A stretch of DNA of 64,000 bases from Streptomyces caelestis (GCF_001279005.1 NZ_LGCN01000200.1:11165-75164); one strand, 5' to 3'. Shown: positions 46,450-56,476, numbered from the stretch's first letter. Translations and numbers: made by a program. The notes: generated by a model from the letters alone, not told the origin.

Positions 46450-46665
46450 GCGCCGACCCGGCCGGGGACAACGTGCACGGCGGCGCCGCAGCCCTCGGCC
46501 ACCCGCTCGGCGCCGACGGCACCCGGCCGGCGACGACCCTGGTCCACGCGATGCGCGGACGCGGCGCCCGCTACGCCCTGCAGACCATGTGCGAGGCCGG
46601 CGGGTCCGCCGACGCGATGGTGCTCGAACGCGTCCGACGCGCCGTCGCCCGGCTCACCGCCCGCG
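46450..46665 (+). pseudogene. Thiolase C-terminal fragment
   Basis: The frame reads NVHGGAAALGHPLGADGT, then RGARYALQTMCEAGGSADAMVLERV. These are the last two catalytic blocks of acetyl-CoA acetyltransferases (the GHPLG histidine and the C-terminal MC-x-GG cysteine). The ~320 residues before them, including the nucleophilic cysteine, are absent. The end overlaps the TVP38 gene on the other strand by about 12 bp. It is a relic, not an enzyme. Confidence 0.75.
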
Positions 46666-47427
46666 CAACCGGTGCCGCTTGCGCCACGCCACCGCCGCAC
46701 CCGCCAGACCCGGTACGGCGATGCAGGCCAGCGCGATCAGGAAGGCCGGGGACGTCGGTGCCGACGCGCGGGCGCCGGCCACCACGTAGGCGGCGGTGTT
46801 CGGGAGCGACCCGAGCGCCGTCGCCAGCAGGAAGGGCGGCAGGCCCATACGGGAGACGGCGGCGCAGTAGTTCGACGCGGCGAACGGAATGCCCGGGAAC
46901 AGCCGGGCCGCCAGCATCGAGCGGAAGCCGTGCCGGCTCAGCTGGTCGTCCGCGGCCTTCAGCCAGCGTCCGCGCAGCAGCGGACGGAGCGCCTCCTGGC
47001 CGAGCGCCCGCCCCAGGCAGAAGGCCAGTCCGGCGCCCAGCACCGTGCCGCCCAGCGCGCCGACCAGGCCCAACTGGGAGCCGAACAGCGCGCCCGCGGC
47101 GAGGTTCAGCAGCGGACGCGGCACGAACGCCACCGTGCACACCCCGTAGGCCACCGCGTACGCCACGACCGCCGCGGCCCCGCCGAGCCGGTCCGGCCAG
47201 CCGTCGGTCAGCAGCCGCTGCGGCTCGAAGGCCAGCATCAGCGACACGGCGGTGAGGAGCAGGGCGACCAGCAGGGACAGCCGTGACCACGGCGACAGCA
47301 GGAATCTGCCGCAGCGGGCGGCGAATCCCGTGGCGGTGGCCGGCGGGAGCGGCACCGAGAGGTCCGTGGCGGTGGCCCGGGGAGAGGCCGCGGCGGTGCC
47401 CCCAGAGCGGGTGGTGGCATCGAGCAT
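46654..47427 (-). CDS. TVP38/TMEM64 (DedA-like) membrane protein
   Basis: 257 aa. After a Thr/Ala/Pro-rich N-terminal tail come five to six membrane segments, with the family core VPRPLLNLAAGALFG and a reentrant-type ARLFPGIPFAASNYCAAVSRM. Proteins of this type are lipid scramblases or transport-like membrane proteins in the VTT/DedA superfamily. The substrate is unknown. The ATG at 47427 diverges from the AlkD-like gene. Confidence 0.85.
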   Translation of the reverse strand: MLDATTRSGGTAAASPRATATDLSVPLPPATATGFAARCGRFLLSPWSRLSLLVALLLTAVSLMLAFEPQRLLTDGWPDRLGGAAAVVAYAVAYGVCTVAFVPRPLLNLAAGALFGSQLGLVGALGGTVLGAGLAFCLGRALGQEALRPLLRGRWLKAADDQLSRHGFRSMLAARLFPGIPFAASNYCAAVSRMGLPPFLLATALGSLPNTAAYVVAGARASAPTSPAFLIALACIAVPGLAGAAVAWRKRHRLRGR

Positions 47428-47476
47428 CCGGTGACACTAACCGACATATGCGTGTGATCGCCGTAGTGTTCGTCTC

Positions 47477-48205
47477 ATGCGCGTCACAGAGGACGGCACG
47501 GCGACACCGCGTGTGCCGGTCAGTCCGCTCGCCGACACGGTGCTGGAGCGGCTCACCGCCGCCTACGCGCCCGCGGCCGATCCGGAGCGGGCCGCGGCCA
47601 TGCGGGCGTACATGAAGGACGTCGCCCCCTTCCTCGGCCTGGCCACCCCGGTCCGCCGCGCCCTGTCGCGCCCCGTCCTGGCGGGCCTGCCCCGTCCCGA
47701 CGAGGCCGACTGCGCGGCCGTCGCCCTGCGCTGCTGGGAGCTGCCCGAGCGCGAGTACCACTACTTCGCCGTGGACTACCTGCGCCGCCACGTGCGCCAC
47801 TGCTCCTCCGGCTTCCTGCCCGTGACCCGGCGCCTCGTCACCACGGTCCCCTGGTGGGACACCGTCGACCTCCTCGCCGCCCACGTCGTCGGGGCGCTGG
47901 TCGCGGCCGACCGGAGCCTCACCGCCGAGATGGACGAGTGGATCGGCGACGGCGACCTGTGGCTCGCCCGCACCGCCCTGCTCCACCAGCTGCGCTTCAA
48001 GGAACGCACCGACGCCGCGCGCCTCTTCGACCACTGCCTGCGCCTGTCCGGCCACCCGGACTTCTTCGTCCGCAAGGCCATCGGCTGGTGCCTGCGCGAG
48101 TACGCCAGGACCGACCCCGGCGCCGTACGGGATCTCCTGTCCCGCGAACAGGGACGGTTCGCGCCGTTGTCGGTGCGGGAGGCGCTGAGGAACATCGGCG
48201 CCTGA
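47477..48205 (+). CDS. DNA alkylation repair protein, AlkD-like
   Basis: 242 aa all-helical HEAT-like repeat protein of the AlkC/AlkD glycosylase superfamily, which excises bulky or cationic alkylated bases. Family features are YMKDVAPFLGLATPVRR near residue 47, a WWDTVDLLAAHVVG segment (~119) and FVRKAIGWCLREYA (~197). It is about the usual length. The start ATG lies about 50 bp from the divergent TVP38 gene. Confidence 0.87.
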   Translation: MRVTEDGTATPRVPVSPLADTVLERLTAAYAPAADPERAAAMRAYMKDVAPFLGLATPVRRALSRPVLAGLPRPDEADCAAVALRCWELPEREYHYFAVDYLRRHVRHCSSGFLPVTRRLVTTVPWWDTVDLLAAHVVGALVAADRSLTAEMDEWIGDGDLWLARTALLHQLRFKERTDAARLFDHCLRLSGHPDFFVRKAIGWCLREYARTDPGAVRDLLSREQGRFAPLSVREALRNIGA

Positions 48206-48255
48206 CGGCCCGGCCCGGCGCGGAAAACCATTCGACGCGGGGCGGACCGTCGGCG

Positions 48256-48369
48256 ATGATCGACCCCATGTTCCGGTACGCCTTCCCCCTCGCAGCATCC
48301 GCGGTCGCGGATGCCCCGAAGGCTGCCGTTCCCGTTTTCCTCGCCGCAGTCGACGGCGCCCGAAGCTGA
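48256..48369 (+). CDS. Possible leader peptide upstream of tuf3
   Basis: 37-aa frame starting ATG-ATC-GAC and ending at TGA 48367-48369, with a second ATG at codon 5. The peptide is hydrophobic and Ala/Pro/Val-rich (FPLAASAVADAPKAAVP). Codon use is less biased than in the neighbouring genes (GCA, GCT, GTT, GAT appear), and no strong ribosome-binding site is seen, so it is tentative. Its stop overlaps the 5' arm of a 10-bp hairpin, a layout typical of attenuator leaders. Confidence 0.35.
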   Translation: MIDPMFRYAFPLAASAVADAPKAAVPVFLAAVDGARS

Positions 48370-48440
48370 CCCTCCCCGGATCGACCGGCGGACCCCCCAG
48401 GGGGAGGGTCGGCCGGGTTCCCGGGGTCCCCGTCCCGGCC
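48368..48440 (+). promoter_or_regulatory. tuf3: Overlapping hairpins in the tuf3 leader
   Basis: GACCCTCCCC (48368-48377) pairs with GGGGAGGGTC (48401-48410), 10 bp. An alternative, CCCCC-CA-GGGGG around 48393-48405, uses the same 3' arm, so the two exclude each other. A second stem, GGCCGGG (48411-48417) with CCCGGCC (48434-48440), follows at once. All lie 65 bp upstream of tuf3. The arrangement could be a transcriptional or translational attenuator; it could also be a terminator for upstream transcription. Confidence 0.45.
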
Positions 48441-48504
48441 GCGTGCCGATCCGCCGCGCCCGGGGCCATCACGCGTCACCATCGAGAGGCTTCGAGGTAC
48501 CGCC

Positions 48505-49674
<1,170 letters not shown>

Positions 49675-49677
49675 GCG

Positions 49678-49721
49678 GCGGCCGGCCGCCCGTTCCCGCA
49701 CGGGGGCGGGCGGCCGGCCGC
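49678..49721 (+). terminator. Terminator after tuf3
   Basis: A 15-bp perfect inverted repeat (49678-49692 with 49707-49721) starting 4 bases after the tuf3 stop, with a 14-nt loop. Confidence 0.85.
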
Positions 49722-49746
49722 AGGGGCGAGGGCACACAATGGGACG

Positions 49747-50592
49747 GTGAGCGAGCCCATCCCCGTGACCCGCGTCGTCGATCACGGCACCGCCAAGCTG
49801 ATGCCCGACGTGGACCGGGAGCGGGCCTGGCTGCTGACCGTCGACGGGGCGCCGCAGTCGTACGTCGACCTGGACGAGCCGGCGCACCTGGAGTTCGAGT
49901 ACGTGCGGCGGCTCGGGCACGTCCTCGACACGGTGGCGGAGCCGGGGCGTCCCCTGGACGTCCTGCACCTCGGCGGCGGGGCGCTCACCCTGCCCCGCTA
50001 CCTGGCCGCCACCCGCCCCGGCTCCCGGCAGCACGTCGTGGAGTTCGACCGGGGGCTGCTGGAGCTGGTCGCCGAGCACCTGCCCCTCCCCGCCGACGCC
50101 GATGTCAGCCTGCACGCGGCGGACGCCCGCGCCTGGCTGGAGGCGGCTCCCGACGACAGCGCGGACGTCCTGGTCGCCGACGTCTTCGGCGGTTCGCGGG
50201 TCCCGGCGCACCTGACCTCCGTCGCCTACGCGCAGGAGGCCGCACGCGTCCTGCGGCCCGGCGGGGTCTACCTCGCCAACCTCGCGGACGCGGCCCCGTT
50301 CGCCTTCCTCCGCTCCCAGATCGCCACCCTGGGGACGCGGTTCGAGGAGCTGGCGCTCATCGCCGAGCCGGGAGTGCTGCGCGGCCGCCGCTTCGGCAAC
50401 GCGGTCGTGGCCGCCGCCCGGCAGCCCCTGGACGTCGCCGCCCTGTCCCGGGCCACCGCCGCCGACGCATTCCCCGCGAGGGTCGAGCACGGCGCGGCCC
50501 TGCGGGACTTCGCGCGCGGTGCGCGCCCGGTGCGCGACGAGGACGCCGTGCCGTCGCCCGAGCCCCCCGCGGGGGCGTTCGGCATCGGCTGA
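49747..50592 (+). CDS. Spermidine-synthase-like methyltransferase-fold protein
   Basis: 281 aa. AdoMet-type Rossmann core: VLHLGGGALTLPRYLAA (motif I), VVEFDRGLLELV (acidic motif II), and DVLVADVFGGSRVPAHL. It belongs to the fused or stand-alone spermidine-synthase-like family; a true polyamine activity is not certain, as many such proteins in actinobacteria are uncharacterised. The ending is Pro/Gly-rich. The GTG start was chosen by spacing from the preceding terminator. Confidence 0.85.
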   Translation: MSEPIPVTRVVDHGTAKLMPDVDRERAWLLTVDGAPQSYVDLDEPAHLEFEYVRRLGHVLDTVAEPGRPLDVLHLGGGALTLPRYLAATRPGSRQHVVEFDRGLLELVAEHLPLPADADVSLHAADARAWLEAAPDDSADVLVADVFGGSRVPAHLTSVAYAQEAARVLRPGGVYLANLADAAPFAFLRSQIATLGTRFEELALIAEPGVLRGRRFGNAVVAAARQPLDVAALSRATAADAFPARVEHGAALRDFARGARPVRDEDAVPSPEPPAGAFGIG

Positions 50593-50647
50593 CGCGCCGT
50601 CCGGACCGGCGCCGCGGACGCGGCGGTCCGCCGACGCGGACCGCGAT

Positions 50648-51949
50648 TCAGTCCCGCGGCGATGTCCCGGGTTCCCCGGCGGGGCTCCCGGCACCGGCCG
50701 GTGCGGCGGACGCGCCGGTGACCCGGCGGGTCCGCCGGCGCAGGTTCCGTACGTCCGGGACGCACAGCACCGCCGCCGTGACGACCACGACCATCGCCGC
50801 GCACCCCCACAGCGCCTGCGGACGGCCGAACGCCGTCTCCGCCGGGCCCGCCAGGGCCATCGCCGCGGGCACCAGCGCGACCGAGCCGAACCAGTCGTAC
50901 GCCGAGACCCGGGACAGCTTCTCCTCCGGTATCTCCTGGTGCAGCGCGGTCATCCAGGAGACGCCGAACACCTCCAGCGACACTCCGGTCACGAACATCA
51001 CCGCGCACAGCACGGCGACCGGCGCCGGCACGGCGAGCGCGGCGGACGGCAGGGCCAGCGGGAACACGCACAGGGTGCCGACGAACAGCAGCCGGCGCGG
51101 CTGCCAGCGGGTCATCAGCAGCGCGCCCACCACCGTGCCCCCGCCGAAGAACGCCAGCGCCACGCCCCACGGACCGGCGCCGCCCAGATGGTCCCGGGCG
51201 ACCAGCGGCCCGTAGACCGCGTCGGCCGCGCCGACGACCGCGTTGGCGACGGAGAACTGGACGACGACGCCCCACAGCCAGGGCCGGCCGATGAACTCCC
51301 GCCAGCCCTCCTTCAGATCGGCGAGCATGCCGCCGCCGGGGACGCGCGGCGGTATGTGCTTCACATCGAGGAACGCCCGCAGCGCCGCCGCGACCGCGAA
51401 GGCCGCCGCGTCCGCCGCCAGCACCCAGCCGGGCCCGATCGCGGCGACCATGGCCCCGCCCAGTGCGGCCCCGCCGAGCGTCGCTCCGTGCATCGCCATC
51501 CGGAACACCGCGAACGCCCGGCCGGCCTGCTCGCCCTCGACCGAGGACAGCAGCATGCCCTCGGCGGCCGGGTTGAAGAACGCCTGACCGGTGCCGCCGA
51601 GCGCGCTGAGCAGCATCATCTGCCACAGCTGCGCCTCGCCCGCCAGGACCAGCGCCGCGAACGCGGCCTGCGAGACACAGTTCAGGGCGTTGGCCGCGAC
51701 CATCACCCGGTGCCGCGGCAGCCGGTCCGCGACGGCGCCGCCGATCAGCAGGAACAGCACCAGCGGCAGGGTGCGGGCGGCGGCCACCAGACCCACGTCG
51801 CCGCCGTCGCCGCCCGTGCCCAGCACGGCGAACGCGGCGGCGATCAGCGCGCCGTGACTGCCCAGGTTGGTCACCACGGCGGCGGCGGTCAGCAGGGAGT
51901 AGTTGCGGCCTGCCCAGGCGGGGCGGCGGCGGGAGACGGTGGTCGGCAC
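50648..51949 (-). CDS. MFS transporter
   Basis: 433 aa with twelve membrane segments, a member of the MFS/enterobactin exporter-like group (EntS type), with the loop 2-3 motif GGAVADRLPRHRVM. The GTG at 51949 fits leaderless translation (GATAGT six nt upstream on the minus strand). A longer product beginning at an in-frame TTG is less likely. It probably exports a drug or metabolite; no regulator is adjacent. Confidence 0.87.
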   Translation of the reverse strand: MPTTVSRRRPAWAGRNYSLLTAAAVVTNLGSHGALIAAAFAVLGTGGDGGDVGLVAAARTLPLVLFLLIGGAVADRLPRHRVMVAANALNCVSQAAFAALVLAGEAQLWQMMLLSALGGTGQAFFNPAAEGMLLSSVEGEQAGRAFAVFRMAMHGATLGGAALGGAMVAAIGPGWVLAADAAAFAVAAALRAFLDVKHIPPRVPGGGMLADLKEGWREFIGRPWLWGVVVQFSVANAVVGAADAVYGPLVARDHLGGAGPWGVALAFFGGGTVVGALLMTRWQPRRLLFVGTLCVFPLALPSAALAVPAPVAVLCAVMFVTGVSLEVFGVSWMTALHQEIPEEKLSRVSAYDWFGSVALVPAAMALAGPAETAFGRPQALWGCAAMVVVVTAAVLCVPDVRNLRRRTRRVTGASAAPAGAGSPAGEPGTSPRD

Positions 51950-52009
51950 CCCGTGACTATCGCCGGGCCGGGGCCGACTTGCCAAATGGGCCGTCTCCCT
52001 CCCGACCTG

Positions 52010-53020
52010 CTACGACCCCGTCGGCGGGTCCTCCGTCAGGCGCACCGTGCTGAGGATCTTCTGCACGGTCGCCTCCGGGATCTCGTCCTTGACGCCCCTG
52101 GCGCCGTACAGGTTCCAGGTGACGAAGTCGCCGGCGCCGTTCTTGAAGGCGAACGTGATCGCCTTGCCGTCGCTGTCGCACTTGCCGTTCTGCGGCGTGT
52201 TCTCCGAGCGCGCCGTGGCCACGCTGCCCTTGAGGCCGGACGCGGTGGTGTACGCCTGCGGCTTCTCGTACTTGAGGCTCTTCTTGTCGGGCTGCGTGTA
52301 TCCGCCGTAGATCCACCACGGCACCCGGGTCTCGGCCGCCATGTCCGTGTCCTTGGCGCCGTTCTCACCGCGGGTGCCGGCGGTGGCGAGGGCGGTGTCC
52401 TCCTCGCGGCCGTCCTTGTTCTCGTCGCTCGTGCACCACTTGGACTTCAGGTACGCGGGGGCGGTGACGCTGGTGCGGCCCAGTTCACCGTCCTCCTCCT
52501 CCCACTCGAAGCCCACGCTGGTGTCGGGCGTCTCGATCTCCCAGTCGGCCGGGACGTCGAACTTGGTGCCGAAACGGGTGTTGACGACGACCTGCCAGCC
52601 CGGGACGGTCGCCTTCTCCCCCTCGCCGCCGCGCGGGTTGTCGTCCGAGGCGGAGACGCTCGGTTCCGCGGAGGCGTCCTCGGACGCGGTCGCGGTCGGC
52701 TTGGCGTCCTTCCCGCCGCCGGCCTCGTCGTCCTTGTCGCCGCCGAGCACCAGGAACCCGGTGACACCGGCGGCCACGACGACGGCCGTCGCCGCCACGA
52801 TCGCCACCAGCTTCGTCCTGTTCCCGCCGCCCCCGCCCTGCGGCGGCTGAAGCCCGCCCGCCACGGTCGGCGCCCCCCATCCCGGCTGCTGCTGGTACGG
52901 GTTCGGCTGCTGATAGCCGGGCTGCTGGTAAGGATTCGGCTGTTGGTATCCCGGCTGCTGGTACGGGTTGTCCGACTGCGGGTTCTGCTCGCCCCCGGGC
53001 GGCTGCTGTCCTGGCCACAT
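52010..53020 (-). CDS. Gln/Pro-rich single-pass membrane protein with extracytoplasmic domain
   Basis: 336 aa. The N-terminus is cytoplasmic and repetitive, with three Pro-Gly-Tyr-Gln-Gln type repeats (PYQQPGYQQPN). One membrane segment follows (LVAIVAATAVVVAAGVTGFL, ~72-92), then an Asp/Ser/Gly-rich linker and a soluble domain with four Cys (residues 150-330). The soluble part is of the type found in DUF2510-like actinobacterial proteins with unknown function. The repeats resemble those of membrane-anchored regulators. No enzyme motif is seen. Confidence 0.8.
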   Translation of the reverse strand: MWPGQQPPGGEQNPQSDNPYQQPGYQQPNPYQQPGYQQPNPYQQQPGWGAPTVAGGLQPPQGGGGGNRTKLVAIVAATAVVVAAGVTGFLVLGGDKDDEAGGGKDAKPTATASEDASAEPSVSASDDNPRGGEGEKATVPGWQVVVNTRFGTKFDVPADWEIETPDTSVGFEWEEEDGELGRTSVTAPAYLKSKWCTSDENKDGREEDTALATAGTRGENGAKDTDMAAETRVPWWIYGGYTQPDKKSLKYEKPQAYTTASGLKGSVATARSENTPQNGKCDSDGKAITFAFKNGAGDFVTWNLYGARGVKDEIPEATVQKILSTVRLTEDPPTGS

Positions 53021-53110
53021 GGGCAGCAACCCTAGCCGCGCCAGGGACACGATGGGGTCACCGTCCTTCGACGGTGGCGTAGCGAACCGGATGCCGCGCG
53101 GCACGGCGAC

Positions 53111-53545
53111 GTGAAGCCGCTGACGAGCGAGACACCGCTCGTGGGCGCGGACCGGACGGTCGTCGGCGAGCTGCTCGCCGCCACGGCGCCCCTGGCCCGG
53201 ACCCTCGACCTCCGGTTCCTGGGGACCACACCCGAGCGGGCCGTACGCCGGCGCGGTGTCCACCCCCGGTGAGCCGGCGAACGGCGCGCTCGTGCTCGCC
53301 GCGTTCGGGAAACGGCTCGCGCGGGCCGTGCCGCCGGCCGTCCGCGCGGAGAACGCCTGCGGGAAGCCGACGAGAGGCCCGGTCACCGCCACCGCGATCC
53401 TCGGTGGCCCGGCCGAGGTCGTCGCCGAACTCGACGGGGGCGCGCCCCGCGTTCCCGGTCCCGACCGCCGTCCGCCGCGAGGACGGCGCCGTCACCGCGG
53501 AGACGACCGTCGCCCGGCCCTCGCGTCCCCGCGTCCCCACGGCCG
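53111..53545 (+). pseudogene. DUF4442 (thioesterase-like) gene, frameshifted
   Basis: Three frames together match the DUF4442 hot-dog family: ELLAATAPLARTLDLRFL and TTPERAV first, then a missing block (the usual NHVGGPHAGAMFTLGE region), then NGALVLAAFGKRLARAVP, TATAILGG and VVAELDGG. A last shift leads to RPAFPVPTAVRREDGAVTAETTV. At least one deletion of ~25 codons and two frameshifts have occurred. It lies between a leftward membrane protein and dedA. Confidence 0.8.
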
Positions 53546-53649
53546 GCCACCGGCTCCGCGGCCGGACCGTACGCACGGCACGACCCGGTAGGCTTCCCGT
53601 TCGTGCGCCGGGACCCGGCGCACGAACGGCGGACCGGGAGGACGGGGCG

Positions 53650-54279
53650 TTGCACGTACAGGAGTGGCTCGAGACCGTACCCGCGGTCGCCGTGTACGCC
53701 CTGGTGGGGCTGGTCATCGGGCTGGAGAGCCTGGGCATCCCGCTGCCGGGCGAGATCATCCTGGTCTCCTCCGCGCTGCTCGCCTCCCAGCACGGCGACA
53801 TCGATCCGGTGGTCCTCGGCGCCTGCGCCACCGCCGGCGCGATCATCGGCGACTCGATCGGCTACGCCATCGGCCGCAAGGGCGGACGGCCGCTGCTGGC
53901 CTGGCTGGGCGCCAAGTTCCCCCGCCACTTCGGCGAGGGGCACATCGCGGCCGCCGAGCGGTCCTTCACGAAGTGGGGCATGTGGGCCGTCTTCTTCGGA
54001 CGCTTCGTGGCCCTGCTGCGCATCTTCGCCGGCCCGCTCGCGGGTGTGCTGCGGATGCCGTACTGGAAGTTCCTGATCGCCAACGTCCTCGGCGGCATCG
54101 TCTGGGCGGGCGGCACCACCGCCGTCATCTACTACGTCGGCATCGTCGCGGAGTCCTGGCTGAAGCGCTTCTCGTGGCTGGGCCTGGTGCTGGCGGTCGT
54201 GATCGGCGTCACATCGATGCTGGTGCTGAAGCGCAAGGCGAAGAAGGCGGTGCCCGAGCCGGCCGTCGCCGGCGACTGA
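53650..54279 (+). CDS. DedA family membrane protein
   Basis: 209 aa with the DedA signature: ESLGIPLPGEIILVSSALLA, then GDSIGYAIGRKGG and FFGRFVALLRIFAGPLAGVLRM. These are membrane proteins implicated in lipid flipping and membrane homeostasis. The TTG start at 53650 has GGGAGGAC upstream; GTG 53656 is an alternative. It is convergent with the gamma-carbonic anhydrase gene. Confidence 0.9.
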   Translation: MHVQEWLETVPAVAVYALVGLVIGLESLGIPLPGEIILVSSALLASQHGDIDPVVLGACATAGAIIGDSIGYAIGRKGGRPLLAWLGAKFPRHFGEGHIAAAERSFTKWGMWAVFFGRFVALLRIFAGPLAGVLRMPYWKFLIANVLGGIVWAGGTTAVIYYVGIVAESWLKRFSWLGLVLAVVIGVTSMLVLKRKAKKAVPEPAVAGD

Positions 54280-54331
54280 AGCACCCCGAAGGGGCACGGG
54301 GCCGGAGCGGCACGCGGCTCCGCCGCGACCG

Positions 54332-54862
54332 TCATGCCCCGTGCTCCTCCCGGTGGGCCTTCGCCAGCTCCGCGTACATCGTGCCGTTGAGAGTGAGCCC
54401 CTCACGCTCCTCGGAGGTCAGCTCCCGCCGCACCTTCGCGGGGACCCCCGCGACGAGCGAGCCCGGGGGCACCTCCATCCCCTGCGGCACCAGCGCCTGG
54501 GCGGCGACCAGCGACCCCGCGCCGATCACGGCGCCGTTCAGCACCGTCGCCCCCATACCGATCAGACAGTCGTCCTCGACGGTCGCCCCGTGCACCACGG
54601 CGTTGTGCCCGATCGACACCCGCTCGCCCACGCTGACCGGAAACCCCGGATCGGCGTGCAGCGTGCAGTTGTCCTGCACGTTGCTGCTCGCCCCGACGGA
54701 GATCCTCTCCACGTCACCGCGCAGCACCGCCCCGTACCAGACGCTCGCGCCCGCGTGCAGCGTCACGTCCCCGATCACCGAGGCCGTGGGCGCCACGAAG
54801 GCGCCCCCGTCGACCTTCGGCTCCCTGCCTCCGATACCCGTGATCAGCGCGCGGTGCGTCAT
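54332..54862 (-). CDS. Gamma-carbonic anhydrase-like hexapeptide-repeat protein
   Basis: 176 aa left-handed beta-helix protein of the CaiE/PaaY and gamma-CA group. The zinc ligands expected for the family are in DNCTLHAD and IGHNAVVHGATV (three His). It may hydrate CO2 or be a structural homologue; the residues are consistent with metal binding. The start ATG at 54862 follows GGAGGAGAGGGCG. Confidence 0.9.
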   Translation of the reverse strand: MTHRALITGIGGREPKVDGGAFVAPTASVIGDVTLHAGASVWYGAVLRGDVERISVGASSNVQDNCTLHADPGFPVSVGERVSIGHNAVVHGATVEDDCLIGMGATVLNGAVIGAGSLVAAQALVPQGMEVPPGSLVAGVPAKVRRELTSEEREGLTLNGTMYAELAKAHREEHGA

Positions 54863-54976
54863 CGCCCTCTCCTCCGCCGGCGTCGTGGACACCACGCACC
54901 GTACGCCAACCCGGTGGGGCGAAGATCACAGGGGCGACGGCCGGACGGCGCACCGCCCGCCGACTACGGTGAGCGG

Positions 54977-55774
54977 GTGCCGAAGCGCAAGAACACGTTC
55001 TCGTCCTGGCCGCGCCGCCTCGCGCAGCGCGCGGTCCACGCGGGCTGGTCCTGGGCCCAGCGCACGGGTTCGGTGACCGCCGAGCACCCCGGCCGCTTCC
55101 GCTTCGGGGCGATGGGAACGGGTACCAGGCTCGCCTTCCCGCTCGGCACGGTCTTCGGCGAGCCCTGGATCCGGATCGGCGCGCACTGCATCGTCGGCGA
55201 GCAGGTCACCCTCACCGCCGGCCTGATGCCCGGCCTCGACCTCGGCCCCGAGGCGATCCTGCGCATCGGCGACGGGGTCGTGCTGGGCCGCGGCAGCCAT
55301 GTCATCGCCGACACGACGGTCACCATCGGCAGCGACTGCTACTTCGGGCCGTACGTCTACGTCACCTCCACCAATCACTCCTACGACGACCCGCACGAGC
55401 CCATCGGCAAGCAGTGGCCGCGGATGGAGCCGGTGGAGATCGGCCCCGGCTGCTGGATCGGCACCGGCGCGGTGATCCTGCCGGGGGCGCGCGTCGGACG
55501 GAACGTGGTGGTGGCCGCGGGCGCGGTGGTCCGGGGCACGGTGCCCGACCACGCCGTGGTCGCGGGCGCCCCGGCCCGTGTCGTACGCCGCTGGACCCCC
55601 GCCGACGGCTGGCAGCCGCCGCTGCGCACCCCGGCTCCCGTGCCGATCCCGGAGGGCGTCACCCCGGAGCAGCTGCGGGCGTTGTCGGAGCTGGACGAGG
55701 AGAGCGTCGCGCGGCTCGCGGAACTGGACGAGGCGGGCGGGGCCCGGATCGCCGAGCTGGAACCCGAGGGCTGA
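54977..55774 (+). CDS. Hexapeptide-repeat acyltransferase
   Basis: 265 aa with a LbH acyltransferase domain (residues ~60-205, WIGTGAVILPGARVGRNVVVAAGAVV) and the active-site region around TSTNHSYDDPHEPIG. An acetyltransferase acting on sugars or similar small molecules is likely. GTG 54977 lies 6 nt after TACGGT (54965-54970), a leaderless-type -10. The C-terminal 40 residues are Glu/Leu-rich and helical. Confidence 0.85.
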   Translation: MPKRKNTFSSWPRRLAQRAVHAGWSWAQRTGSVTAEHPGRFRFGAMGTGTRLAFPLGTVFGEPWIRIGAHCIVGEQVTLTAGLMPGLDLGPEAILRIGDGVVLGRGSHVIADTTVTIGSDCYFGPYVYVTSTNHSYDDPHEPIGKQWPRMEPVEIGPGCWIGTGAVILPGARVGRNVVVAAGAVVRGTVPDHAVVAGAPARVVRRWTPADGWQPPLRTPAPVPIPEGVTPEQLRALSELDEESVARLAELDEAGGARIAELEPEG

Positions 55775-55880
55775 GCGGCCGATTCCGGTCGCAGTACAGT
55801 GCGGTGGACGACCGGGTTCACCCCACGGGAGCCGGACGTGGAACCCCGTCGCCCATGACGCCGGACGGATTGGACGGAAC

Positions 55881-56453
55881 GTGTCGGACCTCGACCTGCT
55901 GACCCAGTCCCTGGCGCGCAACGTCAGACGCTGGCGCACCGAGCGCGGCTTCACCCTGGACACGCTCGCGGCGCGGGCGGGCGTCAGCCGCGGCATGCTC
56001 ATCCAGATCGAACAGGCCCGCACCAACCCGAGCATCGGCACGGTCGTCAAGATCGGCGACGCGCTCGGCGTCAGCGTCCCCACCCTGCTCGACTACGAGC
56101 GGGGCCCGAAGGTCCGGATCGTCCCCGCCGACCGGGCCGTGCGGCTCTGGCACACCGAGGGCGGCAGCTACAACCGGCTGCTCGCCGGCACCGAGGCGCC
56201 CGGTCCGCTGGAGATGTGGGACTGGCGGCTCATGCCGGGCGAGAGCAGCGACTCCGACCCGCACCCCGCCGGCACGGTCGAACTCGTCCACGTCACGTCC
56301 GGGGAACTGACCCTCACCGTCGACGGGGCGGAGCACCGGGTGCCGGCCGGCGCCAGCGCCTCCTTCGAGGCCGACGCGCCGCACACGTACGGAAATCAGG
56401 GCGGCGCCCCGATGGAGATGATCATGACCGTCTCGGTGCCGCCCGTGCGCTGA
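55881..56453 (+). CDS. XRE-cupin transcriptional regulator
   Basis: 190 aa. N-terminal HTH_3/XRE (ARNVRRWRTERGFTLDTLAARAGVSR, residues ~9-65), then a C-terminal cupin_2 domain (residues ~115-185) with a core GELTLTVDGAEHRVPAG. Such regulators sense a small ligand in the cupin. The GTG start is chosen from the HTH alignment. The target is unknown; the downstream YbaK gene follows in 23 bp and may be co-transcribed. Confidence 0.88.
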   Translation: MSDLDLLTQSLARNVRRWRTERGFTLDTLAARAGVSRGMLIQIEQARTNPSIGTVVKIGDALGVSVPTLLDYERGPKVRIVPADRAVRLWHTEGGSYNRLLAGTEAPGPLEMWDWRLMPGESSDSDPHPAGTVELVHVTSGELTLTVDGAEHRVPAGASASFEADAPHTYGNQGGAPMEMIMTVSVPPVR

Positions 56454-56476
56454 GGCGCCCCTGTTACGGTGCGGCC

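Noticed and set aside
48206..48504. Riboswitch in the tuf3 leader
   Set aside because: The structure has stems but no known aptamer motif that I can recognise; an attenuator-type explanation is simpler.
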